Below the pieces are notes generated by a model that saw only the letters and a program-made list of their open reading frames with translations, was not told the origin of the DNA and made no database searches. Source: an uncultured Clostridia bacterium (lineage in GTDB: Bacteria; Bacillota; Clostridia; Oscillospirales; CAG-272). Taken from it: a stretch of DNA of 12,040 nucleotides. Shown piece after piece: positions 1 to 7,085 of this stretch. The stretch spans positions 1 through 12,040 of the forward strand of contig CALAFS010000265.1 in the NCBI GenBank assembly GCA_937892405.1, given 5' to 3'. The first letter of the stretch is position 1; every line of letters begins with the position of its first letter. The position numbers were made by a program, and so were the translations under genes.

Positions 1-1
1 T

Positions 2-391
2 CACATGGAAATTGCCTACTCTTCTTTACAATACGAAGATTTTTCGATGCTTGCCATCGGAGATTGGAGTGAGGAGGGACTTCCGTTCACCGCGGACTTC
101 CGCGTATCTTTTGAGCGGGCGACAGTCGACTGTACGGGAGATGTCGTGACGGTCTGCCCGCGCGGGGGTGAGCCTTTTACGCTGGATTTTCACGGTGACG
201 ACTTTTATGAAAACGAGATCCGTTTCTTTATCGGCTCCCTTGCGGACGGCGATCGGAAGATCGACGCGATCAACCCGCCCGAAAGTGCGGCGATGTCGGT
301 AAAGCTCATCGAAACTCTTACAAAAAGCGCGGAAGAAGGCGGCAGAATCCTCTCCTTCCGGCATCTTGCGAGTGAAGAAACGACGCACTGA
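2..391 (+). CDS. Gfo/Idh/MocA-type oxidoreductase, C-terminal part (5' end outside window)
   Basis: This is the last ~130 residues of a longer protein: the frame is open to the left edge, so the ATG at 5 is probably internal rather than the start. The fragment reads like the C-terminal half of the Gfo/Idh/MocA family of NAD(P)-dependent sugar or inositol dehydrogenases. It has a beta-rich stretch (WSEEGLPFTADFRVSFERAT, then a VTVCPRGGEP turn), followed by NEIRFFIGSLADGDR and a PPESAAMSVKLIETLTKSAEEG helix, which matches the usual closing pattern (E-I-x-x-F-I-x-x-x-x-x-G, P-x-x-S/A, V-x-L-x-E/A-x-x-x-S-A-x-x-G). The Rossmann domain and the catalytic EKP lysine lie outside the window, so cofactor and substrate cannot be inferred. 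The gene ends at TGA 389-391, just before a strong hairpin. The family call rests on pattern recognition of the C-terminus only. Confidence 0.68.
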   Translation, partial: HMEIAYSSLQYEDFSMLAIGDWSEEGLPFTADFRVSFERATVDCTGDVVTVCPRGGEPFTLDFHGDDFYENEIRFFIGSLADGDRKIDAINPPESAAMSVKLIETLTKSAEEGGRILSFRHLASEETTH

Positions 392-404
392 GCCTATGCT
401 TTGT

Positions 405-440
405 ATAAGGGGCACCCCATTTTGGGGTGCCCCTTATATC
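405..440 (+). terminator. Intrinsic terminator after the oxidoreductase gene
   Basis: A perfect inverted repeat with a 15-bp stem (405-419 paired with 423-437) and a 3-nt loop lies 13 nt after the stop codon at 391. The stem core is GGGGCACCCC. The downstream tail is only moderately U-rich (ATCTTTCGGATTTT), so some readthrough into the next gene, whose SD lies about 30 nt further on, is possible. No convincing separate promoter is visible between this hairpin and the gene at 482. Confidence 0.8.
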
Positions 441-481
441 TTTCGGATTTTCGGAAAAAATAAACAAAAGGAGGTGGGGAG

Positions 482-1600
482 ATGGAGAAAAAGCCGCTCT
501 TGCTGGTCGGTTATTTCGGCTTCGGAAATCTCGGGGACGAGGAAGCACTGCGGATCTTTACCGAGCGGCTGTGCGCGCGCGGTATTCCCTATCGCGTCCT
601 CTCACGCAGCGGAGAAAGAAAGGGTGGGAGGGCGGTGACACGCCGTGACCTTCTTTCCCTGAAAAAGGCGATCTGCGGCTCCTCCGCCATGGTGGCGGTC
701 GGGGGCAATCTCCTTCAGAGCGAGAGCAGCTTCCGCTCTCTTCTCTGTTACGCCGTCCTCTTTTCTTATGCGGAAAAACGGGGGATTCCCCTCTTTCTTT
801 ACGGTGGTGGAATCGGCGGTTTTCGCGACGGGCGATCGGAAAGGATTGTCAGACATCTTCTCCCGCGCTTTTCTTATCTCGGGTTGCGGACGGCGGAAGA
901 TCTTTTGGCAGTGAAGGCATGGATCCCGGGTGGGAGCAGGTGCCGCGCGACGCCCGATCTTTGCTTTTCCCTCCCCGAAAAGGACGCGAAAAAAGAAAAT
1001 CTCCTTTTGCTGATCCCGCGGAAAAGATCGGTCGGGGATCCGTGGCTCGGAGAGCTGATGCGGTCCGCTCCCGCGATGGGGTGGCGAATCGTCATCGCCG
1101 CCTTTCACCCGAAAGAGGACGGTGCCGTGCTCTCCCGTCTCGCGGCAAGATACGGTGCCGGATTCTTCGCGCCGCGCTCCTACGAAGAATTCGCCCGTGT
1201 GTGCGCTGTGGCACGAATCTCGGTTTCCGAACGCTTTCACGGCGGGGTGTTCTCCCTCCTCTGTCACACGCCCTGCCGCCTGCTCACAGCAAGTGACAAA
1301 TGCCGACGCCTCTGTGACACGGTCGAGGCTCTCGCGCCCGAAGAGGGGCTTTTATGCCCCTTTCGGAACTATCGTGAGGTGACGGAGCGCATGCGGGACA
1401 TGTACGCGTCCGACAAGGCGAAAAAGGCGGGTACGGGGTGTTCCCGTGCCGCGGAAGGCGTGGCGAACGAAGGGCTGCCGTCTGCGGACAAAAAAGAAAC
1501 CGGAGACGGTGTCTCCGGTTTCTCTCGTGTGATTTCCCTTCTCCGCACGGCGGAAGAAGAGTCTTTCAACGAATGTCTGCGTCTTTGGGAAGAGGGGTGA
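482..1600 (+). CDS. csaB: Polysaccharide pyruvyl transferase, CsaB-like
   Basis: This 372-residue protein belongs to the polysaccharide pyruvyl transferase family. CsaB uses phosphoenolpyruvate to add a ketal pyruvate to secondary cell-wall polysaccharide, which in Firmicutes lets SLH-domain surface proteins bind the wall. Supporting motifs are the N-terminal GYFGFGNLGDEEA (10-22), VGGNLLQSES (73-82), YGGGIGGF (107-114), a central PDLCFSLPE turn and the family's late SERFHGGVFSLLCHTP (249-264). The start is set by AAAGGAGG at 467-474, 7 nt before ATG. Residues ~308-345 are low-complexity and Lys/Gly/Ala-rich, apparently an insertion before a final helix (346-372). That stretch is encoded by DNA containing a terminator hairpin for the opposing gene. 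The stop is one base from the stop of the convergent coiled-coil gene. The family call is strong; the exact substrate and the csaB symbol are inferred from closest resemblance. Confidence 0.82.
   Translation: MEKKPLLLVGYFGFGNLGDEEALRIFTERLCARGIPYRVLSRSGERKGGRAVTRRDLLSLKKAICGSSAMVAVGGNLLQSESSFRSLLCYAVLFSYAEKRGIPLFLYGGGIGGFRDGRSERIVRHLLPRFSYLGLRTAEDLLAVKAWIPGGSRCRATPDLCFSLPEKDAKKENLLLLIPRKRSVGDPWLGELMRSAPAMGWRIVIAAFHPKEDGAVLSRLAARYGAGFFAPRSYEEFARVCAVARISVSERFHGGVFSLLCHTPCRLLTASDKCRRLCDTVEALAPEEGLLCPFRNYREVTERMRDMYASDKAKKAGTGCSRAAEGVANEGLPSADKKETGDGVSGFSRVISLLRTAEEESFNECLRLWEEG
1490..1523 (-). terminator. Intrinsic terminator of the coiled-coil gene, inside the csaB-like coding sequence
   Basis: A perfect 13-bp stem (1495-1507 with 1511-1523, loop of 3 nt) is followed, on the minus strand only, by a run of six T (1490-1495). 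This is the classic form of a minus-strand intrinsic terminator. It lies ~79 nt past the stop codon (1602) of the minus-strand coiled-coil gene, but within codons ~338-347 of the plus-strand pyruvyl transferase gene. On the plus strand no U-tract follows, so it should not terminate csaB-like transcription. The direction is read directly from the sequence; function is inferred. Confidence 0.72.
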
Positions 1601-1601
1601 A

Positions 1602-3245
1602 TTACGCCTCGGGCGTCGTCTCAGCCACAGGCTCGGCAGCCTCTGCCTCTACGGTCTCGACAGGCTCCGCCGCCTCAAGGGTAACAGGCTCTGCTACGGG
1701 TGCTTCTTCGACCTTCTTCTCCTCTGCCTTCTTGTCTGCCTTCTTCTGGAGCTTTGCACGCTCTCTCTCGAGGGCATCGGACAGGGACTTATTGTCCTTC
1801 AGCATAGTCTTCAAGCCGTCAAGGATACCTGCCTGAAGCTCTTCTGCCGCCTTCTGCTTCTCGCTGACGGTCTTCTGATCGCGGGCGAGAGCCTTCTGTG
1901 CATTGGCAGTCTCTTTCTGCTGATTGTTGAGTTCATTCTGCATGTCGGCGACAGCCTTCCATGCTTCCATGTTCTCGTTGTTGCTCTTGGTGAGGTTCTC
2001 CTGCGCGGTAACGATGTCGTTCTGCGCGGAAGCAATGGACTTCATCGCCTCGCTGATCTCGGTCTGCGCGTCGATGAGCATCGCCTGATCCTTCGCGACC
2101 TCGGTCTGTGCCTCGAGGATCGCCTGCTGACGCTCTACGGCAGCCTTCTGCTGCTCGGCAACAGCGGTCTGCTCCTCGACGACAGCGATCTGATCCTTAC
2201 CGATAACCTTCTGGTTGACCTGAACACCCTGCTGTTCACGAAGCGTGTAACGCTGGATATCGTTGGTCTTCTTCTGCTGCTCGGAGATCTCCTTCTGCTT
2301 GTCGGTGATGTCGGCATATGCGTCGTTCAGTTCAAGCATCTTCTCGTTGATCGCCTTGATGTTCTCGACCATGGCGGCGAGTTTATCCATCAGGAACTTC
2401 TCATCCTCGGAAACCTGAACTTCCATCTCATACGCCTTGACGGTCGCGGAGGAAAGTCCGCTCGGTGCGGGCATGGAAGCGATGTAATCGTTCAACTTCG
2501 TCTCAAACTCGCTCGCGAAACGGGTAAGCGCGGTGTTGACCGCCTTCTCGACCGCCTTCGAGATATCGACATTGACGGGAAGCACTTTCACTTCCGGACG
2601 GGTCTCGGTCGCGGCGGCGGGAGCGGGTGCTGCTGCTGGTGCGGGAGCCGCGGGCTGATAGATATTGTAAACCGGGGGATACATCGGGAAGCCGTAGGGC
2701 GGGAACGGGAATGCAGGTGCCTGCTCTTCCTTCTTCTCCTCTTCCACAGGCTCTTCTTCGACGGGAGCGGGCTCTTCGGGAAGAACGATGCCGTAGGTGC
2801 CCTCGATTCTCGCCTTATGTACTTCGACATACTGAACGAAATCCGCCTCTTCGGTCTCGGACTTCAGAACGAGCTTACGCTTGTCGGCAAGGATCTCGCG
2901 GAGTTCCGCATACTGCGCCGCGACATCTTCCATCTTCACACGGATATCTTCGGCAATCGCCTTGACCTCCGCATCGGCAGCGTCATACGCCGCCTGTGCA
3001 AGCTCTGCCTTGTTTCTCTTGGAATAGTTTCTCGGCTTCGCCGCAGACGCCGCCTGCAACTTCGCGTTGACATTGGCTTTCTTCTGCAGTTTCTTCGCCG
3101 CTTTCTTGTAATCGTCAAGTGCGACTACAACACTTCTCTGGCTCTGCGCGATGGTCTTCTTCTTGTTCGCGAGGGTGACCTTACGCTCCTGTGCTGTCAT
3201 CGGAACGCTGTTCTCCGCCGCGACATTCATGGATTCACCGTTCAT
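1602..3245 (-). CDS. Large cytoplasmic coiled-coil protein with glutamine-ladder heptads
   Basis: This 547-residue protein is of a kind I do not recognise. No signal peptide or membrane segment is visible, so it is probably cytoplasmic. Its layout is: (1) a Lys/Ala/Gln-rich helical region, ~17-150; (2) a Glu/Pro-rich then Pro/aromatic linker, ~155-216, including FPFPPYGFPMYPPVYNIYQP and Ala-Pro repeats; (3) a short helical region, ~225-260; (4) a long coiled coil, ~279-510, whose core 316-476 is 23 gap-free heptads with Gln at the second position in 20 of them; (5) an acidic Glu/Ala/Val/Pro tail, ~510-547. The start is supported by an AGAGGT-like SD about 8 nt upstream; Met6 is an alternative. 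A near-consensus promoter sits just upstream and an intrinsic terminator downstream, so it looks like a single-gene transcript. A structural or scaffolding role is plausible but inferred. Confidence 0.85.
   Translation of the reverse strand: MNGESMNVAAENSVPMTAQERKVTLANKKKTIAQSQRSVVVALDDYKKAAKKLQKKANVNAKLQAASAAKPRNYSKRNKAELAQAAYDAADAEVKAIAEDIRVKMEDVAAQYAELREILADKRKLVLKSETEEADFVQYVEVHKARIEGTYGIVLPEEPAPVEEEPVEEEKKEEQAPAFPFPPYGFPMYPPVYNIYQPAAPAPAAAPAPAAATETRPEVKVLPVNVDISKAVEKAVNTALTRFASEFETKLNDYIASMPAPSGLSSATVKAYEMEVQVSEDEKFLMDKLAAMVENIKAINEKMLELNDAYADITDKQKEISEQQKKTNDIQRYTLREQQGVQVNQKVIGKDQIAVVEEQTAVAEQQKAAVERQQAILEAQTEVAKDQAMLIDAQTEISEAMKSIASAQNDIVTAQENLTKSNNENMEAWKAVADMQNELNNQQKETANAQKALARDQKTVSEKQKAAEELQAGILDGLKTMLKDNKSLSDALERERAKLQKKADKKAEEKKVEEAPVAEPVTLEAAEPVETVEAEAAEPVAETTPEA
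1818..2300 (-). repeat. Coding repeat: 23 heptads with conserved glutamine
   Basis: Residues 316-476 divide without gaps into 23 seven-residue units of the form x-Q-[K/T/x]-[A/E/x]-[V/I/L]-x-[E/K/D]. Examples are DQIAVVE, EQTAVAE, RQQAILE, AQTEVAK, DQAMLID, AQTEISE and AQKALAR. Gln fills position 2 in 20 units; the exceptions are Met (unit 13), Asn (unit 16) and Trp (unit 17). With the aliphatic residue of position 5 taken as core position d, the Gln falls at core position a. Confidence 0.85.
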
Positions 3246-3295
3246 ACCGTTACCTCTTTCTCCGTTTCCGGCTGATAATATTATATACTGCTTAT

Positions 3296-3324
3296 ATTAT
3301 AGCAAATAAATTTACGCGCGTCAA
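3296..3324 (-). promoter_or_regulatory. Sigma-A promoter of the coiled-coil gene
   Basis: On the minus strand TTGACG (3324-3319) and a perfect TATAAT (3301-3296) are separated by exactly 17 nt. Transcription would begin near 3288, giving a leader of about 43 nt before the ATG at 3245. The surrounding 3246-3391 is AT-rich. No clear terminator for the upstream ATPase gene is visible there, so readthrough from that gene is possible. Confidence 0.85.
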
Positions 3325-3391
3325 GTATTTTTTCATAAAATTCTGAATATTTTTCACGCGAAAGTTTACATGTGCGTCAAAAGGAGGGGGA

Positions 3392-4525
3392 TCAGTGGCA
3401 GATGCACTTCTCGGTATCCTTGTCGAAGATGTGGATACGGGAAGCCTCGATCGCGACTTTGATCTTATCGCCGGCACGCGCCTGCGAACGGGAGGAGACT
3501 CTCGCGATGATGTCCTTGTCGTTGGTGGCATCTTCCATACCCGCAAACTTGAGGTAGAGGTAGATCTCCGCGCCCATCAGCTCGGTGACATCGACATCGA
3601 CATCCATCGTCGTCTCGGAGAGGGTCTGAAGGTACATCGGCTCGTCGTGAATCGCCTCGGGACGGATACCGAAGATGACCTCCTGCCCGATGTATTCCTT
3701 GAGGGCGGGGTTGTTCGCCTTGTCGGCGGGGAGCTTGATCTCGGTCTCGCCGAAGGTGGCGAACAGATCGTTCTCCTTCTTGAGGAGCTTGCCGTTGATG
3801 AAGTTCATCTGCGGCGTGCCGATGAAGCCGGCAACGAAGAGGTTGCAGGGGCTGTCATAGAGGTTCTGAGGCGTGTCTACCTGCTGGATGATACCGTCTC
3901 TCATAACGACGATACGGGTCGCCATCGTCATAGCCTCGACCTGGTCATGCGTAACATAGATGAAGGTGGTCTGCACCTTGTTGTGCAGCTTGGTCAGCTC
4001 GGTTCTCATGCTGGCACGGAGCTTCGCATCCAGGTTGGACAGCGGCTCGTCGAGAAGGAAGACCTTCGGGTTACGGACAATCGCACGGCCGAGCGCGACA
4101 CGCTGTTTCTGACCGCCGGACAGAGCCTTCGGGCGTCTTTCGAGCAGGTGGCTGATGTCAAGGATACGGGCAGCCTCTTCCACGCGGCGCTTGATCTCTT
4201 CCTTCGGCACCTTGCGCAACTTCAGACCGAATGCCATGTTGTCGAACACGGTCATGTGGGGGTACAGAGCGTAGTTCTGGAACACCATCGCGATGTCTCT
4301 GTCCTTCGGGGCGACATCGTTGACATAGCGGTCGCCGATGTAAAGCTCGCCTTCGCTGATCTCTTCAAGACCCGCGATCATACGGAGGGTAGTGGATTTA
4401 CCGCAACCCGAGGGACCGACGAAGATCAGGAACTCCTTGTCCTTGATCTCGAGGTTGAAATCCGATACGGCGGTAACGCCGCCGGGATATTTCTTGTAAA
4501 TGTGTCTGAGGGAAAGACCTGCCAT
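3392..4525 (-). CDS. msmK: Sugar ABC transporter ATP-binding protein, MsmK/UgpC (MalK-like)
   Basis: This 377-residue ATPase powers CUT1-type sugar importers at the inner face of the membrane. All nucleotide-binding motifs are intact: Walker A GPSGCGKST (37-45), Q-loop FQNYALYPHM (Gln83), signature LSGGQKQR (135-142), Walker B VFLLDEP with Glu160, D-loop SNLDAKLR and H-loop THDQ (His193). Residues ~238-377 form the MalK-type C-terminal regulatory (TOBE/OB) domain, including FGIRPEAI. Length and layout match MsmK/UgpC/MalK. The start has AAGGAG 8-9 nt upstream of ATG. No binding protein or permease gene lies beside it; in Gram-positive bacteria such lone ATPases (MsmK, MsiK) are known to serve several importers, which is the likely role here. 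The divergent alpha-galactosidase suggests alpha-galactosides among the substrates. Assignment to msmK rather than ugpC or malK is by family resemblance. Confidence 0.93.
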   Translation of the reverse strand: MAGLSLRHIYKKYPGGVTAVSDFNLEIKDKEFLIFVGPSGCGKSTTLRMIAGLEEISEGELYIGDRYVNDVAPKDRDIAMVFQNYALYPHMTVFDNMAFGLKLRKVPKEEIKRRVEEAARILDISHLLERRPKALSGGQKQRVALGRAIVRNPKVFLLDEPLSNLDAKLRASMRTELTKLHNKVQTTFIYVTHDQVEAMTMATRIVVMRDGIIQQVDTPQNLYDSPCNLFVAGFIGTPQMNFINGKLLKKENDLFATFGETEIKLPADKANNPALKEYIGQEVIFGIRPEAIHDEPMYLQTLSETTMDVDVDVTELMGAEIYLYLKFAGMEDATNDKDIIARVSSRSQARAGDKIKVAIEASRIHIFDKDTEKCICH

Positions 4526-4562
4526 TTTTGTTTCTCCTTGCGAAATATTTTTTGATGATTCT

Positions 4563-4591
4563 ATTTTAGCAGATCGGACGGCGGTTTTCCA
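4563..4591 (-). promoter_or_regulatory. Candidate promoter of the sugar ATPase gene
   Basis: On the minus strand TGGAAA (4591-4586) and TAAAAT (4568-4563) are separated by 17 nt, each 4-5 of 6 matches to consensus. Transcription would start near 4556, giving a leader of about 30 nt before the ATG at 4525. It lies in the 334-bp divergent intergenic region 4526-4859, which holds this promoter, an inverted repeat (4634-4640 with 4655-4661), a palindrome at 4685-4702 and the galactosidase promoter, but no gene. Confidence 0.5.
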
Positions 4592-4684
4592 TGGGCAATA
4601 TCACGGTTTTTTTCGATTCTTTTTGTTCGGGTTGCACAAAGGGCGGTCGGATTTTTTGTGCGACATCACGGCGGCGGTGACTTG

Positions 4685-4702
4685 GTTCTAATTTATTAGA
4701 AC
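4685..4702. promoter_or_regulatory. Palindrome, candidate operator between msmK-like and aga genes
   Basis: GTTCTAA-TTTA-TTAGAAC is a perfect 7-bp inverted repeat around a 4-nt centre, AT-rich within a GC-rich stretch. It sits 32 nt upstream of the galactosidase -35 box and about 94 nt upstream of the ATPase -35 box. That position suits an activator of the galactosidase or a shared regulator. The regulator is not encoded in this window and the motif is not one I can assign to a named family. Confidence 0.5.
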
Positions 4703-4734
4703 TTCGCCGTACCGTAGAATTTCGGACGGGGCGA

Positions 4735-4763
4735 TTGACAGCGGGGGCGGAATATGGTATACT
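4735..4763 (+). promoter_or_regulatory. Sigma-A promoter of the alpha-galactosidase gene
   Basis: A perfect TTGACA (4735-4740) and TATACT (4758-4763) are separated by 17 nt. Transcription would start near 4770, giving a leader of about 90 nt. The leader can form a nested hairpin (CCGTC 4784-4788 with GACGG 4826-4830, enclosing AGAGAA 4794-4799 with TTCTCT 4810-4815) that ends before the SD. Confidence 0.85.
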
Positions 4764-4846
4764 GTCTGCGACCGGGGTCTGCGCCGTCAAAAAAGAGAAA
4801 ACCGCTTCGTTCTCTCCGAAAAACCGACGGTGCGGAGTCCATGCGG

Positions 4847-4853
4847 AAAGGAG
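4847..4853 (+). promoter_or_regulatory. Ribosome binding site that fixes the aga start
   Basis: AAAGGAG lies 6 nt before the ATG at 4860. The frame stays open to a GTG at 4830, but that codon has no SD of its own and the ten extra residues would overlap this SD. The ATG start is therefore preferred. Confidence 0.8.
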
Positions 4854-4859
4854 CCGACC

Positions 4860-7034
4860 ATGGCAATCACATTCGACAAAAATACGCAAACCTTCTTCCT
4901 CGACGGAAAAGGAATCACCTACGCCTTCACCGTCAATGCCTCGGGGTATCCCGAACATCTCTATTTCGGCGCGAGCATCGCGCACGACCCGCTGTTCTTC
5001 ACCCGATCGGGCGGGGGCGGCTCCTGTGTGCCGTCGGCGCCGGGCGCCTTTGATCCTTTTGTCACTTATCACAACATTCCCGCCGAGCTGACCTTCTTCG
5101 GCAACGGCGACTACCGCGAGCCGACCGTCTCGGTCACCTCCCCGACGGGAGACAGGCTGACGGAGCTTCTCTTCGACGGATATGAGATCCTGCCCGAGAA
5201 GCCGCGCATTTCCGGTATGCCTTCCCTTTCGGGCGGGGAGACGCTCGTGATTCATCTTCTCGACCGCTATTCCCTCTTCGCCGCCGATCTTTATTACACG
5301 GTGTACGACGACGCGGCGGTGATCGCAAGGCGGGCGGTGTACCGCAACCTTTCGGAAATGCCTCTGCGTCTTGAGCGTGCCTACTCCTTCGCCCTCAGTC
5401 TGCCGGAGGACGACTACGATCTTCTCGCGCTCGAGGGTGCATGGGCGAAAGAACGGACGCCCGAGCGCGCGCCGATGCGCCACGGGGTCGTCTCGATCGA
5501 CTCGAAGCGCGCGACCTCCTCGGCGGTGCTGAACCCCTTCCTCGGAATTCTCGGCAAGCACACGACCGAGACGCAGGGAGAGGCATACGGCGTCAGTCTC
5601 GTCTACTCCTCTTCTTATGTGCTGAAGGCGCAGGGACTTTCGAGCGGCGAAGCCCTGATTCTCGGCGGTATCAACGACTTCGGCTTCTCATGGGAGCTGT
5701 TCCCCGGTGCGTCCTTTGAAACACCGGAGGCGGTCATCGCCTACTCCGACGAGGGACTCGGCGGCATGAGCCGAGCGTTTCACGACGCGTTCCGTGCGCA
5801 CCTGATGCCCGCGGATAAGGTACACGCGCATCGTCCTCTCCTCATCAACAACTGGGAGGGCACCTACTTCAACTTCACGCCCGAAAAACTGATCGCCATC
5901 ATGGACGCGGTCAGGGATACGGGAATCGACACCTTCGTGCTCGACGACGGCTGGTTCGGCGTGCGCAACAACGACCGCTCGGGACTCGGCGACTGGTTTG
6001 TCAATACGGAGAAGATGCCGGACGGGCTGACGCCCGTCATCGAGCACGCGCATGCGCTCGGGATGAAATTCGGTCTTTGGTTCGAGCCGGAGATGATAAG
6101 CGAAGACTCCGACCTCTTCCGCGAGCACCCCGACTATGCGATCGGCGTACCGGGCAGACTCCCCTGCTACTCCCGCCGTCAGCGCATGCTCGATCTGACG
6201 CGCGAAGATGTGCGCGACACGATCGTGGCATCGGTGAACAAGGTGCTTTCGGAAAACGCGATCGACTATGTGAAGTGGGACTACAACCGCAATGTGACCG
6301 AATTCTTCTCCCTCGGGCTCCCCGCCGACAGACAGGGAGAATTCTCCCATCGCTACGCGCTCGGGGTCTATGATCTCTTCGAGCGTATCGTGCGCGCCAA
6401 CCCGAAGGTATTCTTCGAGGGTTGCGCGGGCGGGGGTGCGCGCTTTGATCCCGCGGTGCTCGCCTACTTCCCGCAGATCTGGACCTCCGACGACTCCGAT
6501 GCGGAAGAGCGCACGCGGATCCAGTACGGAACCTCCATCGTCTACCCGCTCTCCTCGATGAGCTGTCATGTCTCCGAGGTGCCGAACCACCAGGTCAAGC
6601 GGATCACGCCCCTCTCGACGCGCGGAGACATCGCGGCGCTGGGTGCGACGGGCTACGAGCTTGACACCACAAAGCTGACGGAAGACGACCTTGCCGCGGT
6701 GCGCGCGCAGGTGAAAGAATACCTCGCAAACGAGGATCTGATCCTCGACGGCGATCTCTATCGGATCGCCGACCCGCACAGCTCGGGATACTTCGGCTTC
6801 CATGTCGTGGCGAAGGACAAGAGCCGCTCGGTGCTGACCCTCTACCGCAGACTGAACCCAGCGAACGGTGAGGTCGTGCGCTTCAAGGCGACGGGACTCG
6901 ACGAGAGCAAGCGCTACTATGTCAGAGAACTCGGACTGATCCTCTCGGGCGCGACGCTGACGCATGTCGGACTGGTGCCGAGATTTGACGCCTGCGACTT
7001 CGCTTCCTGCAAGTTCCATTTTGAAGAAAAGTAA
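4860..7034 (+). CDS. aga: Alpha-galactosidase, glycoside hydrolase family 36
   Basis: This 724-residue enzyme hydrolyses terminal alpha-1,6-galactosyl residues from melibiose, raffinose or stachyose with retention of configuration. No signal peptide is seen, so it acts in the cytoplasm after uptake. The N-terminal ~330 residues are the beta-supersandwich domain, with NNWEGTYFNF leading into the (beta/alpha)8 barrel. Barrel motifs are LDDGWFG (361-367), FGLWFEPEMIS, VKWDYNRN with nucleophile Asp474, and WTSDDSDA with acid/base Asp544. The 70-residue spacing of the two Asp equals that of Geobacillus AgaA (478 and 548). FEGCAGGGARFD and SCHVSEVPNHQ are also family hallmarks, and a C-terminal beta domain follows. 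Length matches bacterial GH36 enzymes. The gene has its own strong promoter, is divergent from the MsmK-like ATPase as expected for alpha-galactoside use, and ends before a bidirectional terminator. Confidence 0.95.
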   Translation: MAITFDKNTQTFFLDGKGITYAFTVNASGYPEHLYFGASIAHDPLFFTRSGGGGSCVPSAPGAFDPFVTYHNIPAELTFFGNGDYREPTVSVTSPTGDRLTELLFDGYEILPEKPRISGMPSLSGGETLVIHLLDRYSLFAADLYYTVYDDAAVIARRAVYRNLSEMPLRLERAYSFALSLPEDDYDLLALEGAWAKERTPERAPMRHGVVSIDSKRATSSAVLNPFLGILGKHTTETQGEAYGVSLVYSSSYVLKAQGLSSGEALILGGINDFGFSWELFPGASFETPEAVIAYSDEGLGGMSRAFHDAFRAHLMPADKVHAHRPLLINNWEGTYFNFTPEKLIAIMDAVRDTGIDTFVLDDGWFGVRNNDRSGLGDWFVNTEKMPDGLTPVIEHAHALGMKFGLWFEPEMISEDSDLFREHPDYAIGVPGRLPCYSRRQRMLDLTREDVRDTIVASVNKVLSENAIDYVKWDYNRNVTEFFSLGLPADRQGEFSHRYALGVYDLFERIVRANPKVFFEGCAGGGARFDPAVLAYFPQIWTSDDSDAEERTRIQYGTSIVYPLSSMSCHVSEVPNHQVKRITPLSTRGDIAALGATGYELDTTKLTEDDLAAVRAQVKEYLANEDLILDGDLYRIADPHSSGYFGFHVVAKDKSRSVLTLYRRLNPANGEVVRFKATGLDESKRYYVRELGLILSGATLTHVGLVPRFDACDFASCKFHFEEK

Positions 7035-7085
7035 GCCAAAGTTTACACGGTGTGCAACTTCGCGACAACAAAAAGTTCCATATAA

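Noticed and set aside
1818..2300. Q-rich periodic region as a CRISPR array or DNA satellite
   Set aside because: The 21-bp period is at protein level only; codons and flanking residues differ between units and the frame is intact.
3395..4555. 386-codon plus-strand reading frame antisense to the sugar ATPase, with AAGGAGG about 8 nt before a GTG
   Set aside because: It lies wholly opposite an intact, well-conserved ABC ATPase. Its translation is a repetitive Val/Leu/Asp/Arg mix without any family motif, as expected from the mirror frame of GC-rich codons. The SD-like sequence is the likely coincidence.
4830..4859. GTG start giving aga ten extra N-terminal residues
   Set aside because: It has no SD of its own and the extension would overlap the clear AAAGGAG that serves the ATG at 4860.
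4566..5561. 331-codon minus-strand frame running across the aga promoter and 5' coding region
   Set aside because: It crosses the galactosidase promoter and conserved coding sequence, and has no SD or motif.
5688..7019. 443-codon minus-strand frame antisense to the alpha-galactosidase
   Set aside because: It is a mirror-frame artefact of a GC-rich conserved gene; there is no SD, no family resemblance and a biased Arg/Val/Glu composition.
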